Shown piece after piece: positions 11,350 to 21,267 of a DNA stretch of 64,000 nucleotides. The notes beneath the pieces were generated by a model. The model searched no databases. It was not told the DNA's origin and saw only the letters and a program-made list of their open reading frames with translations. This DNA comes from Carettochelys insculpta (lineage: Eukaryota; Chordata; Testudines; Carettochelyidae): the NCBI RefSeq assembly GCF_033958435.1, contig NC_134152.1, positions 12,386,001 through 12,450,000 of the forward strand, given 5' to 3'. The position numbers and the translations under genes were made by a program. Position 1 is the stretch's first letter. Each line of letters begins with the position of its first letter.

Positions 11350-11577
11350 TGCATTAAAAACATGAAAGTGGCTGCTCTTGCAAACATTAGTATCTTTGTT
11401 CAATAGTCTGTTTGGTGGTCATAAACTTGTTAATAACGCTTTGGGAAAAAAGAAGTTAGTAGAGATGTACTGAAACTGTGGTTATTGTAGTTGAACTCCA
11501 ACCCCATTTCCTAGAGGACAAAATAAAAGAAACACACACAACAGATCAGCAAAGATAGAATGTGCAGTGTCTGTCTT
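11350..11577. repeat. Unclassified repeat unit, copy 1
   Basis: Roughly 90% identical by eye to 18699-18937 in the same orientation. Shared wording includes TTGTTCAATAGTCTGTT, GGGAAAAAAGAAGTTAGTAG and AGAAACACACACAACAGATC. Copy 2 lies between two Harbinger fragments, so this may be an internal piece of a Harbinger or an independent repeat. Confidence 0.7.
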
Positions 11578-11946
11578 TATAACAAGGTTGCAAAATACAG
11601 TGTGTGTGCTGACTACACAGGACTCTTAAACAGGAAGGGACAATGAAAGGGAAGAAATAATGTGGGGCAGGAAATAAACACAGAAGGGGAAGGGAGGTGA
11701 TAAAGTGTTACATCTTGGGTGGTTTTTGGGAATTAGCTGGAGCTGCTGGAGCCAGCAATGTAACCAATACTCCCTTTCTCTGGCCCAGTGTAGTTAAAGC
11801 ATTTCTCAGCATTGGGCCAAAGATGATCCAGGATCCACAGAGACAGTTGGGCTAGCAGCTAGGATGGTGATGTTTGCAACTTCCTGTTTACCCTTCTTTA
11901 GTAAGGCAGTGTTTACATGCCCTTTTCTCAGTCAGCTGGTGCCAAA
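11578..11946. other. Unassigned DNA
   Basis: No gene or recognisable repeat seen. Confidence 0.4.
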
Positions 11947-12213
11947 GGCTACATCTACACTTACCAGGGATGTCAATGGCTGCTACACAATTTTAGGTAT
12001 GCCAACTGCTTACCTAAAATCGATTTTGCACCCACTGACTTTGGTCCCTGTCTTCACTGTAGAATGTTGATGGGAATCTGCCTTCCACTGACATTCCTTA
12101 ATCCTTGTGACTCACAAGAGGTTCTGGGGTTGACATTGATCCCGGTCGCAAAACGGCGCCGTGGAAGAGTGAACGTAAGCATTCAATCTTCTGTGACCAG
12201 TGTAGACCAAGCC
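11947..12213. mobile_element. Short DNA-transposon MITE
   Basis: Imperfect terminal inverted repeats GGCTACATCTACACTTACC and CAGTGTAGACCAAGCC enclose about 267 bp without coding capacity. The termini resemble the Harbinger group. A matching target duplication is not obvious. Confidence 0.55.
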
Positions 12214-13011
12214 ATTGACTAGCTTTCTTCCCCCAGGGGCTCTTTATTTAAGGACTCCAAAAGGGGAGTGATAGGCTGAACAGCCCAGTCCATCATTATT
12301 GTGTCCACCAGTCAGGCCTAATTTTCAACACTCCAGTTTTGATTCATTGATCACTGGTCCCACACTTCACTTGTTTACCAGGCATGGGCTAAACACAGTA
12401 CTGATTTATAGCAGGAGCTTTCTTGTTTGGACTAAGTTTGTCTTCAGTTCTCCATAATTGCATCTTTTCTAATAAAAAAAATCATTTTTATAGGTTGTTG
12501 TTACACTTTAAATCATGGGAGGGGAATCCCCGGCCTGCAGTCTGGATCTGGAATTCTAGCCAACCAGAAGAGAGGAGGGTGGTGCCTGAGAGTGGGTGAG
12601 TGAAGGAGGCACAGAACCATGTGCATCCAGGGGTGCTGCAAAAGTCAGTGCATCCCCTGTCGTCCAGACCCCACTCCCCCAGAGAGCTCCTACACCACCC
12701 TCAACTCTACCCTGATCCTTCCCTTCCAGACCCCTCACACCCACCCTGACCACTCCTTTCCAGATCCCACACCCCTGACTCTCCTGCAACCTTCCTCTAA
12801 CCTAGATCCAACCACCTCCCAGCCTGCTCCTGCTCCTCCCTCCTGCCCAAATGCCCCACCCACAGCCCATTTCTACACCTCGCTGCCACCCAGACAACAC
12901 AGCCCTGGCACCCATTCAGTCAGGGACAATATCAGGGAGGCGGGTTTGTTTCTCTGTTTGTTTTTTGCCTCTCATTTCTGTGGCCCCTCACTGATTTGTC
13001 TGCCAGTCAGT
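12214..13011. other. Unassigned DNA with a C-rich tract
   Basis: 12650-12900 is rich in CCC and CAC, which creates long but meaningless open frames. Nothing else recognised. Confidence 0.4.
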
Positions 13012-13369
13012 GGCTACGTCTACACGTGAAGCCTACATCGAAATAGCTTATTTCGATGTAGCAACATCGAAATAGGCTATTTCGATGAATAACGTCTACA
13101 CGTCCTCCAGGGCCGGCAACGTCGATGTTCAACTTCGACGTTGCGCAGCCCAACATCGAAATAGGCGCAGCGAGGGAAAGTCTACACGACAAAGTAGCAC
13201 ACATCGAAATAGGGATGTCAGGCACAGCTGCAGACAGGGTCACAGGGCGGACTAGCGCTTCCGGGGCAACAGCTAGCCGCTCCATTAAAGGGCCCCTGCC
13301 AGACACACTCAGCCTGCACAGCACGCGGTCTGAGGAGCCATAGGCACACAGATCCCGGGCGCTGCAGTC

Positions 13370-13377
13370 ATGGACCC

Positions 13378-13413
<36 letters not shown>

Positions 13414-14823
13414 AGAGGTCCACCCAGCCCTCCCGGCGGGAGCAGGGCTTGCCCTGCTCCATGCCATGTGGGAGGCAGCTGAGCACCTCCTTGCTACCCC
13501 GGAGGAGGGGCTGCCTCCAGGGCAGCAGGGCTCAACCCCTAACCCTGCAGCACCCTGCCCCCACCCGCCTCACACACCGGCGGCTGTGGAGCTACTCCAC
13601 CAGCACCGACTGGTGGGAGCGGCTGGTCCTTGGGGAGTGGGACGACGACCGCTGGCTCAGGAACTTCAGGATGAACTGGCAGACATTTATGGAGCTGTGC
13701 CAGTGGCTTGCCCCCGCACTCAGGCACCAGGACACCGCCATGCGGCGTGCCCTCACAGTGGAGAAATGGGTCGGCATCGCTGTCTGGAAGCTGGCCACTC
13801 CCGACAGCTACCGATCCATGGGGCAGCAGTTTGGTGTCGGCAAGGCCACCGTCGGGGCTGTCCTCATGGAGGTAAGAGAACCCACGGTGGGAGGGCAGGG
13901 CAGGGGAGTGGGGCCCGGGCAGAGGAGGGCAGGGGAGGGGAGGGGAGGGGAGGGGAGGGCGGGGGAGGCCAGGGCAGGGGAGGGCAGAGGAGGGCAGGGC
14001 AGGGGAGGGCCACACACACCCTGCTTACCCCTCATTGGTGCTGTCACATGTGCTTTCTCTGCAGGTTGTGCGTGCCATCAATGCCATGCTCCTGCACAGG
14101 CTCGTGAGGCTGGGGGACCCAGATGCCACCATCACGGCCTTTGCCACCCTGGGCTTCCCCAACTGCTTCGGGGCTCTGGATGGGACTCACATCCCCATCC
14201 GCACCCCGCCTCACAGTGGAGGACGATACCTGAATCGCAAGGGCTAACATTCTGTCATCCTCCAGGCCTTGGTGGACAGCCGGGGCCGTTTCCAGGGCAT
14301 TTATGTGGGCTGGCCTGGCAGCACCCACGACGCCCGGGTTTTCTGGAACTCGGGCCTGTGCCGCCGGCTGGAGGCGGGGACCTACATCCCCCAGCGGGAG
14401 ATCCCTCTGGGGGACACCACCATGCCCTTCTGCGTCATCGCAGATGCGGCATACCCCCTCCGGCCGTGGCTCATGCACCCCTACACGGGCCATCTCTCCG
14501 CTAGCCAGGAGCACTTCAACGAGCGCCTGAACCACGCGCGCCAGGTGGTGGAGCGCTCATTTGGTGGCCTGAAGGGACGCTGGAGATGTCTCCTGACCCG
14601 CCTGGATGCGGGCCCCAACAACATCCCCCAGATTGTGGGTGCCTGCTGCGCCCTGCACAATTTGGTGGAGAGCAAGGGGGACACCTTTTTCCAGGGCTGG
14701 GCTGTGGAGGCCAGCAGGGCACACGTCCAGCCACCTGCTGCCCCCAGTCGGCAGGTGGACCCCGAGGGGACCCGGGTCCGGGAGGCCCTGCGGGCCCACT
14801 TCGATGATGAGGCCGTGGGGTGA
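13370..14823 (+). pseudogene. Harbinger DDE transposase (HARBI1-like), two exons
   Basis: The nuclease that cuts and joins Harbinger DNA. Exon 1 runs from ATG 13370 to 13871 and exon 2 from 14065 to 14823; the 193-bp intron has GTAAGA and CTCTGCAG borders and is filled with GGGGA/GGGCA repeats. The N-terminus is a Gln run (MDPQQQ...), after which the conserved part (STDWWERLVL, NWQTFMELCQ, VGIAVWKLATPDSYRSMG) lies in another frame, so one indel separates them between about 13430 and 13600. Exon 2 has the DDE core: ALDGTHIPI, IADAAYPLRPWLM and VVERSFGGLKGRW. A TAA at 14245-14247 interrupts it just after GGRYLNRKG. Otherwise it is full length to HNLVES and a variable tail. Confidence 0.92.
13378..13412. 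repeat. CAG trinucleotide run
   Basis: About eleven CAG units in the transposase N-terminus encode polyglutamine. The MITEs carry a shorter, interrupted version (CAGCTGCAGCAGCAG) at the same place. Confidence 0.85.
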
Positions 14824-15908
14824 ACTCTGCCCAGGCCCCCCACTGCCCGCCCCTTCCTCCACCACACTCCTGCCCTAACGCCCACACCATGGAGCACCCA
14901 AGCGCACCCCCCTCCCACTTTTCCTGGACAAATGACAGCACACACTTGTGGCTGAACTTAAACTGGTTTTTCTTTGAGAACTTTTTTTTTTAACTGTAAA
15001 TATATAAAACAAGAACAAACTATATACAACATGTGGAAACAAAGTCATATGTACAAATAAAACAATCGTAAGAAACAAGTGTCCTCATTAATAAAAAGAA
15101 AACCAGGGAGGATAAAGGGGAGAACTATTTACATGGGGGGGACGGGGCAAAAGGGGGGCACAAAATAATAAGTTGAAACTATATACAAGGGTGGGGGCCA
15201 CGTCCCAGGCCCCTCACCCCTACAGTCCAGCACTGGGCGTGGGTGGCCGGGAGCCCCACCGCAGCCGCAGCCCTGTCCGGGGCTGGCTGGGGGCAGGCCG
15301 GACCAGAAGATATGCCCGGCGAGTCTCAGCTGGCTCCAGGGGTCCCTCGGCGCTCCGGCCCTCGGCGGTGGGTGGCGGGGCGACGGCGGACGGGACGACG
15401 ACGGGCAGAGCAGCTGGTGGTGCGGCTGGTGGAGCAGGCACAGTGGGCGCTGCGGCGGCCGGCGTGGCATGGGGGGCCAGGTAGTCCACCAGACGGTTGA
15501 AAGTCTCCATGTAGGCCCCCCATGCCTCTTGGCGCCAGGCCAGCGCCCGCTCCTGCAGCTGCAGGTGCTGCTCCGCGACCTCCAGCTGCTGTCGGTGGAT
15601 GGCCAGCAGCTGGGGGTCCTTCGCCGTCGGCTGTTGGTGGTGCGGTGTCCACCGTGTAGCCCGCTGTGGGGCCGGTCGGTCCTCGGCCGAGGGGCTGGCC
15701 TGGAGCAATGGTCCCGGAGGGCTCTCCGGGACCACTGATGCCTCACCGGCGCTCTGTTCCGGTCCTTCTGATGTTGCAGGTGCGGGACACAGGAGAGGAG
15801 GAGGGGAAGAAGAATGGAGACAGGCGTTAGTGTGGGCCCCGAGCCGTGGCCTTTGTCCCCCCAGCCCTGTGCTGCAGGTTCCCCATCCCCGTCCCCGGGA
15901 GATGCTGC

Positions 15909-16363
15909 TGTGATGGATGGGGTTCAGGGGTCCCCCTGCCCTGCACCCCGTCCCCTGGTGGGAGTGACTCTCACTTCACTCCGCAGGGTCTGACAGCAGG
16001 AGAGGTTTCTTAGGCCACAGATGCCCAGTTTCTCCCAGGAGTGACAGCACCAGCTGTCGGAAGAGACAGTCCTTCCAACCCGTCGTGGGGAGAAGACCCC
16101 AAGGGGGGCTCCTCTGGGATGCAGCTTTCCCCCTCCTCAGGCTGGCTGCCTTCCAGCTCTCCCTTCCCCTAGCCTCTACCTGTGGCCCCTGCCCTCCCCC
16201 CCAATTCCAAGCCAGCTCGGCTCCTCCCTCCTCTTTGTTCAGGGCAGAGGTGTCACCTGCCAGCTGTAGCCCCAGGATCATCCTTTGCCCCTGGGAGCTA
16301 TTCGGCTCTTGTTGCTCATATGTAGCCTGAGTCTCCCTTTTGCACTCCCCCCACTCCATCACA
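15909..16363 (-). repeat. Solo LTR inserted in Harbinger-1
   Basis: On the minus strand it reads TGTGATGGAGTGGGG at one end and CCCCATCCATCACA at the other, a TG...CA unit with matching 9-bp ends. It sits in a CTG-repeat tract; GCTGC precedes it and CGCTGC follows, consistent with a 5-bp duplication. No internal retrovirus-like genes, so LTR-LTR recombination is likely. The family is probably Gypsy-type. Confidence 0.72.
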
Positions 16364-16364
16364 C

Positions 16365-16399
<35 letters not shown>

Positions 16400-16400
16400 G
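16364..16400. repeat. CTG/TTG trinucleotide run
   Basis: Interrupted CTG units directly next to the solo LTR, and probably its target. A second run, CTC, occupies about 16749-16778 and encodes Glu in the Myb gene. Confidence 0.8.
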
Positions 16401-17741
16401 GGGTGTCCCACCCCCTCCTCCCGGGGGCCCCTCGAGGTTCCGCTCCCCCCTGGCCCAGGGATGGGGCATGGCACTGTCGTGCGGGGTGGCGGGGGGCAGG
16501 GGCTGATGCACTGCTGTGAGGGCCATGGCCCTGCTGTCCTTGGGGCCATGGCCATGTGAGCATGTGGGGGGCCCTGGACACATATCTATTACCCCCCGCC
16601 CCTCAAGCCCAGGGGTGTACACCAGAGGGGGGTACCTACCTGTCGGTCCACTCCCACGGTCTGGAGATCCCCGGGGGGCAGAGGCCCGGCTGCTGCTCCA
16701 GGATGGCAGGAGGAGGATCTGCAGCCCGGATTCTGCAGAGGAGGAGCCCCCCTCCTCCTCCTCCTCCTCCTCCTCCTGCCACGATGTCCCGGGGGTGGGC
16801 TCCGGGGGGGGCCCCCGGGGTGCAGGGCTTACCTCCGGGGCGGACTCTGGCTGCAGGGCCTACTGGGGCTTGTCGGCTGAAGTATCAAGGGTGGCTGGAG
16901 GGGAGGAGGTGTGCCGGGGGCCCAGGATGTCCCTGAGCTCCCTGTAAAAGGGGCAAGTGACGGGGGCGGCCCCAGATCGGCCAGCCTCATCCCGGGCCCG
17001 GTAGTAACCCTGCCGCAGCTCCTTCACCTTACTCCTGACATGATCAGGAGTGCGGGCACGGTGACCCCGGGCAGCCAGGCCATCGGCCAGCCGTGCGAAC
17101 GCATCCGCATTCCGCCTCTTGCTCCCCATTACCTGGAGCACCTCCTCCTCGCTCCAGAGCCCCAGCAGGTCCCGCAGCTCGGCCTCCGTCCAGGAGGGGC
17201 CCCGCTGCCGCTTGCCAGCCTGGCTGCCCTTCTGGCTGGGCTGGCTGCCCTGGCTCCCCTTGGGGGGGGTCCCCTGGGGGCGCTGGGAGGGCTGCCGGGC
17301 AGCCATCGCAGCTGGGTGGGTGGCTGTGCTGGCTGAGGGACGTGCAGGCTGGCCGCGTGTCTGGGCTGCCGCCTGCACGTTCCCTCAGCTTCCTGCACAG
17401 GAAGGGAGTGGGAGGGGACCTTTAAGGGGCCGCTCCATGCGGCCACCATTGCGCTGAGGGGCTGGAGAGAGCGTCTCTCAACCCCTCAGCTGATGGCCGC
17501 CATGGAGGACCCGGCAATTTCGACGTTGCGGGACGCGCAACAACTACACAGTCCCTACTTCGACGTTCAACGTCGAAGTAGGGCGCTATTCCTATCCCCT
17601 CATGGGGTTAGCGACTTCGACGTCTCACCGCCTAACGTCGAAGTTAACTTCGAAATAGCGCCCAACGAGTGTAGCCGTGACGGGCGCTATTTCGAAGTTA
17701 GTGCCGCTACTTCGAAGTAGCGTGCACATGTAGACACGGCT

Positions 17742-18414
17742 AGTGTCTACTAACTTGAAAGATTTCCCACCACTGCCTTAAATGAACTTTCACTCACTTT
17801 TCACAGTTAAGCTCACAATTAGTCAAATTTGTAGACCAAATTATCATAACAGTATATCATTAAGATCTGAATGAGCATTTGAATTTCTGTCCTGTGGGAA
17901 ATTCTGACATCTTAACATTTGTTTTCATCCTGTGTTTGGGACAAGTCAAAATGTCAGTTTTTTTTGTCAGGGGGAATGTTCTAAAATATGCAGATTTGAA
18001 CTCTTGTGATGCAGCTCATGGTCCAGTGAAAGGACAGACTGCAGGCCTTTATGGGAGATATAGTCCAGCTAAGGAGCCTGATCCATACAAAAGAATGGGG
18101 GCACATAGGAACCAAACTACAAATCCCATGAAGCAACCCAATACCTCAGGTAGATGCAGTTTAATGTCCCACTGACTCAAAACAGAATGTGTCACTTCAG
18201 GTCAATAAATCAAAACATTTTAAATCAGGTTCAACGACCACAAATAAATAAAATTTGTTTCAGTTTTCCAGTTGGTAAACCAAAACCGATTGCCAAAGCC
18301 AACATTTTCTGCATTTGCAAAACTGCACTTTCTGCGGAAAAAAAAGTTTTGATGGAAAATTCCCAACCAGCTCTCCTGTGAATGAGTGGATCATGGAAAA
18401 ACTTAAGACACAGG
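17742..18414. other. Unassigned AT-rich DNA
   Basis: No gene seen. Around 18115-18135 the text AACTACAAATCCCATGAAGC resembles the ZNF143 motif. Confidence 0.35.
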
Positions 18415-18698
18415 AGCCACGTCTACGCTAGCTGGATATTTCGAAATAGTCGGGCCAACTTCAAAATAGTGTCCGGCGCGGCTACTTGTGCCGAGCACTA
18501 TTTCGAAGTTGAAATCGACTTAAGGCGGCAAGACGTCGAAATCCCTATCCCCATCAGAAGATGGGAATAGCGCTCTACTTCGACCTCCAACGTCGAAGTA
18601 GGGCGTGTGTAGACAATCCGTGTCCTGCTATGTCGAAATAGTGGGGTCCTCCATGGCGGCCATCAGCTGAGGGGTTGAGAGATGCTCTGTCCAGCCCC
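18415..18698 (-). mobile_element. Truncated Harbinger MITE
   Basis: Begins AGCCACGTCTAC and follows the right-end half of the MITE family in reverse orientation (TATTTCGAAATAG, CGTCGAAGTAGG, GTGGGGTCCTCCATGG). It stops abruptly at about 18698, where repeat unit copy 2 begins. More diverged than the other copies. Confidence 0.8.
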
Positions 18699-18937
18699 TG
18701 CATTAAAGATGTGAAACTGGCTGAACCTGCTCTTGCAGACATTAATATCTTTGTTCAATAGTCTGTTAGGTGGTCTTAAACTTGTTAATAATGCTTTGGG
18801 AAAAAAGAAGTTAGTAGAGATGTACTGAAGCTGTGGTTATTGTTGTAGTTAAACTCCAACCCCGGTTCCTAGAGGACAAAATAAAAGAAACACACACAAC
18901 AGATCAGCAGAGATAGAATGTGCAGAGTCTGTCTTTG
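18699..18937. repeat. Unclassified repeat unit, copy 2
   Basis: Partner of 11350-11577, same orientation, about 90% identical by eye. It abuts a truncated MITE on the left and a Harbinger transposase fragment on the right. Confidence 0.7.
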
Positions 18938-19437
18938 GTGTTAATTTTCTCTTGAAGCCTTGCTGCTGTAAACCCAGGCACAGCACATGGTCGTATCACC
19001 CACCCCAAAATCTGTCAAGTTTGTGCCAATGTGGGGCTATTTAAGTCATAACTGTTAGCCACCTCTTGCTGGAGCACCTCCTCCCCTGGGTTTCCCCTCC
19101 CCCTGGTCTTTACCCCTTCCCCCGGGATACCCTTATCTCCATGATGACAGCCACGACATCTTGCCCACACTGAACTGCTGTCCTATGCATCGGTAGCTGT
19201 CTGGAGTGGCCACCTTCCAGACAGCAATGCCAACCCGTTTCTTGACGGTGAGGGCACACCGCATGCTTCTACACGGCATTTTGGAGTCCGGAAGAACAGT
19301 CTTCTGGACTCCAAATCATGTGAAGTTATGCTAATGAGGCACCGGGAATTTGCATCCGCGCCTTATTAGCATCTTTCGCCCCCTGTATTAGCGTGCCACT
19401 TCTGAAGGAAGTGGCCTGTGTAGAAACAGCCCAAAAG
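18938..19437 (-). pseudogene. Fragment of a different Harbinger transposase
   Basis: On the minus strand about 19265-19141 encodes RCALTVKKRVGIAVWKVATP and then DSYRCIGQQFSVGK, matching the end of exon 1 of the transposase at 13370. It is followed by a decayed donor site. The right border, TGTGTAGAAACAGCC at 19437, read on the minus strand as GGCTGTTTCTACACAGGCC, looks like a terminal inverted repeat with CTTCTACACGGC repeated inside. Most of the gene is deleted. Confidence 0.75.
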
Positions 19438-19843
19438 TCTTCCCATTTGTGCCCTCTTTCTCTTCTCTACTCTTACTCTGCTGTCCCTTACCTCTCTCCT
19501 GATTTCTGCTGGGCACGCAGCTTTCTTTAGTTTGAAAATAAAACTCAGAATACTAGTTCCGGGCAGGTGATTAAGTTGTTTCCTTTCCCACATGACTGCT
19601 TTCTCACAAAAATGATACAGGACATGATCCTGGAGCTGCTGCTGAAGTCAGCAGGAGTTCTGCAAACAAAGACTTCAAGGATTGGGAAGATAATGTTTCT
19701 TTTCATCATTCCCAGATGTAAATTACTACAGTTCTGTCCATCATTGGGCTCAGCATCTGAAGATGAAGTGACACTTCCAAGAATTGTGTGGCAGGAGTAT
19801 GAACAGGTTCTTTAATGTGAGCATTTCCTTCTAGGATTAGTAT
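19438..19843. other. Unassigned DNA
   Basis: No gene or repeat recognised. Confidence 0.4.
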
Positions 19844-21267
19844 GGTTACGTCTACACGTGCACACTACATCGAAATAGCTTATTTCGATGTAGTGACATC
19901 GAAATAGTCTATTTCGATGAATAACGTCTACACGTCCTCCAGGGCTGGCAACGTCGACATTCAACTTTGACGTTGGGCAGCACCACATCGAAATAGGCAC
20001 TGTGAGGGAACGTCTACACGCCAAAGTATCACACATCGAAATAAGGGTGCCAGGAACAGCTGCAGACAGGGTCACAGGGCAGACTCAACAGCAAGTCGCT
20101 CCCTCAAAGGGCCCCTCCCAGACACAGTTGCACTAAACAACACAAGATCCAGGCTACGTCTACACGTGCACCCAACTTCGAAATAGCTTATTTCGATGTT
20201 GCGACATCGAAATAGGCTATTTCGATGAATAACGTCTACACGTCCTCCAGGGCTGGCAACGTCGATGTTCAACTTCGACGTTGCTCAGCCCAACATCGAA
20301 ATAGGCACAGCGAGGGAACGTCTACACGGCAAAGTAGCACACATCGAAATAAGGGAGCCAGGCACAGCTGCAGACAGGGTCACGGGGCGGACTCAACAGC
20401 AAGTCGCTCCCTTAAAGGGCCCCTCCCAGACACACTTTCATTAAACAGTGCAAGATACACAGAGCCAACAACTAGTTGCAGACCCTGTATATGCAGCACG
20501 GACCCCCAGCTGCAGCAGCAGCAGCCAGAAGCCCTGGGCTAAGGGCTGCTACCCACGGTGACCACAGAGCCCCGCAAGGGCTGGAGAGAGAGTATCTCTC
20601 AACCCCCCAGCTGATGGCCGCCATGGAGGACCCCGCTATTTCGATGTTGCGGGACGCGGATCGTCTACACGTCCCTACTTCGATGTTGAACGTCGAAGTA
20701 GGGCGCTATTCCCATCCCCTCATGGGGTTAGCGACTTCGACGTCTCGCCGCCTAACGTCGATTTCAACTTCGAAATAGCGCCCAACACGTGTAGACGTGA
20801 CGGGCGCTATTTCGAAGTTACTGCCGCTACTTCGAAGTAGCGTGCACGTGTAGACGCAGCCCCACAGAGCCGACAACTGGTTGCAGACCCTGTGCATGCA
20901 GCATGGATCCCCAGCTGCCGCAGCAGCAGCCAGAAGCCCTCGGCTAAGGGCTGCTGCACACGATGACCATAGAGCCCTGCAGGGGCTGAAGAGAGAGCGT
21001 CTCTCAACCCCTCAGCTGATGGCCGCCGTGGCGGACCCCTCTATTTCGATGTTGCAGGACGCGGATCGTCTACACGTGCCCTACTTTTACGTTCAACTTC
21101 GAAGTAGGGTGCTATTCCCATCCCCTCATGGGGTTAGCGACTTCGACGTCTCGCCGCCTAACGTCGATTTCAACTTCGAAATAGCGCCCAACACGTGTAG
21201 CCGTCACGGGCGCTATTTCGAAGTTGGCGCCGCTACTTTGAAGTAACGTGCACGTGTAGACGCGGCC
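19844..21267 (+). mobile_element. Harbinger MITE A, split by MITE B
   Basis: Outer MITE, left part 19844-20139 and right part 20865-21267, together 699 bp, flanked by TAT (19841-19843, 21268-21270). Same family and orientation as the 4.7-kb element. Contains the retained transposase start region (ATGGATCCCCAGCTGCCGCA near 20902). Confidence 0.92.
20140..20861 (+). mobile_element. Harbinger MITE B, nested in MITE A
   Basis: 722 bp, ends GGCTACGTCTACACGTGCAC and GTGCACGTGTAGACGCAGCC, flanked by CCA at 20137-20139 and 20862-20864. Inserted into the middle of another copy of the same family in the same orientation. Confidence 0.93.

Larger units (their letters stand above)
15220..17378 (-). pseudogene. 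Harbinger Myb/SANT-like DNA-binding protein
   Basis: In this superfamily the Myb-like protein binds subterminal repeats and brings the transposase to the DNA. Exon 1 (17378 to 16833) begins with a Gln/Ser/Lys-rich leader (an alternative ATG is at 17306). It then carries a trihelix-type domain, PSWTEAELRDLLGLW ... ARTPDHVRSKVKELRQGYYRA ... CPFYRELRDIL. A TAG at 16860-16862 precedes a GTAAGC donor at 16832. A middle exon with a Glu run (CTC repeat on the plus strand) ends at a GTAGGT donor at 16639. The last exon, about 15777-15220, has a helical Gln/Glu stretch (LEVAEQHLQLQERALAWRQE) and a Pro/Ala-rich tail. The solo LTR at 15909 lies in the intron before it. Confidence 0.85.
13012..17741. mobile_element. 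Near-complete two-gene PIF/Harbinger transposon (Harbinger-1)
   Basis: 4,730 bp with terminal inverted repeats starting GGCTACGTCTACAC and the 3-bp duplication AGT at 13009-13011 and 17742-17744. It encodes a DDE transposase on the plus strand (13370-14823) and a Myb/SANT DNA-binding protein on the minus strand (15220-17378), transcribed toward each other. Both ends hold many TTCGA palindromes, likely binding sites. Terminal sequences match the ~700-bp MITEs at 8801, 19844, 20140, 33881 and 36769. Lesions seen: an N-terminal frame change and one nonsense codon in the transposase, one stop in the Myb gene, and a solo LTR at 15909-16363. The interior is much richer in G+C than the flanks. Confidence 0.93.

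Noticed and set aside
12619..13029. 136-codon Pro/Thr-rich frame
   Set aside because: A product of a C-rich tract with no family resemblance and no conserved start.
13030..13110. Regularly repeated palindromes that might suggest a CRISPR-like array
   Set aside because: Spacing is irregular, repeats are inverted, there are no spacers, and the genome is vertebrate.
15976..16581. 201-codon minus-strand frame with a Gln run
   Set aside because: Lies across the solo LTR and a CTG repeat inside Harbinger-1; the frame is accidental.
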